The notes under the pieces are model-generated. The model made no database searches, was not told the DNA's origin, and was given only the letters and a program-made list of their open reading frames with translations. A DNA stretch of 64,000 bases from Candidatus Pelagibacterales bacterium (GTDB lineage: Bacteria; Pseudomonadota; Alphaproteobacteria; TMED109), in assembly GCA_002715505.1 (NCBI GenBank), contig PAZF01000017.1, positions 62,001 through 126,000 on the forward strand, read 5' to 3'. How positions within the stretch are numbered: the stretch's first letter is position 1; each line of letters starts with the position of its first letter. A program made the translations under genes and the position numbers. Positions 62,113 through 64,000 of this stretch are shown here, in pieces.

Positions 62113-64000
62113 ATGGAACTTAAATTTTTTTTAACATTTTTTTGCTTTTTTTTCTATTCAACATTATTTGGATTAGAGTCAAAAATAGACATTTTTGAAG
62201 AAACAAAAGTCAATATATTATTAGGAGAAAAAAAAGGCAACTCACTAGATATTGGTTTAAATTTTTCTATAGAAAAAGATTGGAAAATATATTGGATTTA
62301 TCCTGGTGATGCAGGATCTGCTCCAATACTAACAGTCCTTGATAGCAAAAAATATGATAGTATTACACCAAGTTGGCCATTCCCTGAAGAAGAGTATGAT
62401 CAAACTACTGGGCTTATTTCTAGAATTTATAAAAATAATATAATAATTCCTTACAAGATTTTTTTAAAAAAAAATTATGAAAATATAGATGAATTAAGAT
62501 TTAAATTAGAATATCAAATTTGTAAGGATATATGTATTCCTGTTACAGCAAACTTTATATTAAAAATTCCAAAAGATAACTATAAAAATCAAATAAATAT
62601 TAAAAAAATAGATAAGTATAAAAAAACTGTTCCTAAGAGCTTATTATCTAATAGTCAAATTAATTTTTCTGCTAGAAAAATAGAAAGTAATAAAATTCTT
62701 CTAAAACTATCAAATATGTCATTCTCTGATAAAAAAGAATATATTTTAAAATCAATACTTATTGATAAGGAGTTTCCAGAACTAAGAACCAAATATATTG
62801 CTCAAAAAAAAAATGGTTTCGACGTACTATTTGAAAGTGAAGAAGAAATATTTTTAACTGATAATAGTTCAATAGTTTTTATAAAACTAAATGACGATGT
62901 TTTTTTTCATAAATTAAATATATCTGAATTAAAAAATGAAACTAGTCAAAGCAAATATGAATTATTAATTATTTTTATAACTGCTTTTTTTGCAGGATTT
63001 ATTTTAAACTTTATGCCTTGCGTGCTTCCAGTTTTAGGAATAAAAATTAATAACCTTTTAAAACAAACTGAGAATAGAAATAATTTTTATGTGAAACTTT
63101 CTTCATTTTATTTAAGTCTAGGTATTTTATCAACATTTATAGTTTTCTCTTTAGTTTCTATCTTTTTAAGATCTATAGGAATAAGTTTGGGATGGGGAAT
63201 TCAATTTCAAAGCCCGATATTTCTAATTTTTTTATTATCTTTATTACTAATTTTTACTGCTATTGCTTTTGATTTAATTAAAATTAGCTATCTACAAAAA
63301 TATTTTAGCAATAACCTTTTAAATAGGCTTGTTAGAAAAAATAATTTATTTATTAGCAATTACACAACAGGAATATTAAGCACATTATTGGCTACGCCAT
63401 GTACTGCTCCTATGGTTGGATCAGCTATATCTTATGCCTTATCCCAGAATTATTTATTATCTATACCTATTTTTATGCTAATGGGACTTGGAAAAGCTTT
63501 GCCATACCTTTTATTTATAATAAAACCAAATATTTTATGGTATCTACCTAAACCAGGTATTTGGATGAAATATATAAAATTTTTAATAGGTTTATTGCTT
63601 TTCGTATCTATCCTTTGGTTAGGAAAGTTGTTAGTAAATCATTATATTTATTCAGATGAGAATTACAAAGTACAGAATACATATAATATGTGGGAAGAGT
63701 TTGATAAAGATAAATTATTATTTTACATAAAAAATAATGAAAAAGTGTTACTAGATATTACAGCAGAGTGGTGCATTAACTGTAAAATAAATAAAAAGTT
63801 TGTTTTAGAAGATAAAGGAATTCAAAAGTATTTGAAAGATAATAATATAAAGTTAATGAGAGCAGACTGGACATTTCCTGACAAAAATATTTTAGATTTT
63901 TTAAAAGAATATAATAGATATGGCATACCATTTAATATATTTTTTTCAGAATCTTATCCTGATGGTTTTATATTTAGTGAAATTTTAAGAAAATCAAGCT
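62113..64000 (+). CDS. DsbD/ScsB-like thiol-disulfide interchange protein (3' end cut off)
   Basis: Open from ATG 62113 to the window edge: at least 629 residues. Signal peptide (about 1-20), then a periplasmic DsbD alpha-like domain with WIYPGDAGSAP, SWPFPEEEY and Cys137/Cys141 (YQICKDICIP). A membrane domain has the paired functional Cys303 (FMPCVLPVLG) and Cys430 (LATPCTAPMVG). The C-terminal thioredoxin-like domain has Cys554 and Cys557 (AEWCINCK). The family carries electrons from cytosolic thioredoxin to the periplasm, for example to cytochrome c or copper-site assembly. A role in oxidase maturation is suggested by the neighbours. The true stop is outside. Confidence 0.9.
   Translation, partial: MELKFFLTFFCFFFYSTLFGLESKIDIFEETKVNILLGEKKGNSLDIGLNFSIEKDWKIYWIYPGDAGSAPILTVLDSKKYDSITPSWPFPEEEYDQTTGLISRIYKNNIIIPYKIFLKKNYENIDELRFKLEYQICKDICIPVTANFILKIPKDNYKNQINIKKIDKYKKTVPKSLLSNSQINFSARKIESNKILLKLSNMSFSDKKEYILKSILIDKEFPELRTKYIAQKKNGFDVLFESEEEIFLTDNSSIVFIKLNDDVFFHKLNISELKNETSQSKYELLIIFITAFFAGFILNFMPCVLPVLGIKINNLLKQTENRNNFYVKLSSFYLSLGILSTFIVFSLVSIFLRSIGISLGWGIQFQSPIFLIFLLSLLLIFTAIAFDLIKISYLQKYFSNNLLNRLVRKNNLFISNYTTGILSTLLATPCTAPMVGSAISYALSQNYLLSIPIFMLMGLGKALPYLLFIIKPNILWYLPKPGIWMKYIKFLIGLLLFVSILWLGKLLVNHYIYSDENYKVQNTYNMWEEFDKDKLLFYIKNNEKVLLDITAEWCINCKINKKFVLEDKGIQKYLKDNNIKLMRADWTFPDKNILDFLKEYNRYGIPFNIFFSESYPDGFIFSEILRKSS

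Overview
The window is a very AT-rich (roughly 70% A+T by eye), extremely gene-dense piece of an alphaproteobacterial chromosome. Several features point to Alphaproteobacteria: coq9 back to back with rpsU, a split pntAA/pntAB/pntB transhydrogenase, a two-gene MlaA/MlaC-like pair, RNase P RNA directly ahead of the mraZ-led division cluster, an aa3-oxidase operon with Cox11-type CtaG, SURF1 and Cox15-type CtaA, and a tiny proteobacterial subunit IV. Short gaps, 1-14 nt overlaps and convergent genes that share stop codons suggest a streamlined genome. A fliG gene shows a flagellated ancestry, which argues against a core SAR11 organism. The exact clade cannot be fixed from the sequence alone. I saw no tRNA, insertion sequence, phage gene or CRISPR array.

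Layout. 1-3.8 kb: tail of a spore-photoproduct-lyase-like radical SAM gene, an SDR oxidoreductase, then fliG behind a well-formed sigma-54 (-24/-12) promoter, followed by a small secreted Cys-containing protein and a divergent ribosome-recycling-factor-like protein. 3.3-12.1 kb: a lone cyclic-nucleotide-binding domain protein, a rhomboid protease, a Y-family polymerase, a HAD phosphatase, pyrD, purEK, coq9, rpsU, a hydroxyacid dehydrogenase and a glyoxalase-II-like hydrolase. 12.1-20.0 kb (minus strand): 5-oxoprolinase/hydantoinase, mlaA, mlaC-like, pntAA-pntAB-pntB. 20.1-22.0 kb: a DjlA-like co-chaperone, an AmpD-like amidase and rnpB.

22.0-40.8 kb is a complete division and cell-wall (dcw) cluster on the plus strand: mraZ, rsmH, ftsL, ftsI, murE, murF, mraY, murD, ftsW, murG, murC, murB, ddl, ftsQ, ftsA, ftsZ, lpxC. 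Most junctions are translationally coupled. Together these genes take UDP-MurNAc to lipid II, polymerise and crosslink septal peptidoglycan, and build the Z ring. ETF-ubiquinone oxidoreductase and a histidinol-phosphatase-type gene lie on the other strand between lpxC and the usual continuation bamD-recN-ligA. A minus-strand group follows: FMN reductase, Xaa-Pro aminopeptidase and UvrD helicase, headed by a 43-codon cytochrome oxidase subunit IV gene.

52.6-59.5 kb holds the aa3 cytochrome c oxidase structural and assembly genes: ctaC, ctaD, ctaB, a 29-codon CtaF-like gene, ctaG, ctaE, a DUF983 gene lacking a normal start codon, SURF1 and ctaA. These are followed by thrC, a RimJ-like acetyltransferase, a YqgE/AlgH-family gene and the first two thirds or more of a DsbD/ScsB-like thiol-disulfide exchanger that runs off the end.

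The most unusual points are the RRF-like paralogue in a putative sigma-54 fliG operon, the DUF983 gene with only ATA/ATT available as start, the KTG-to-KTA change in FtsI, and two very small oxidase genes that standard gene calling can miss.
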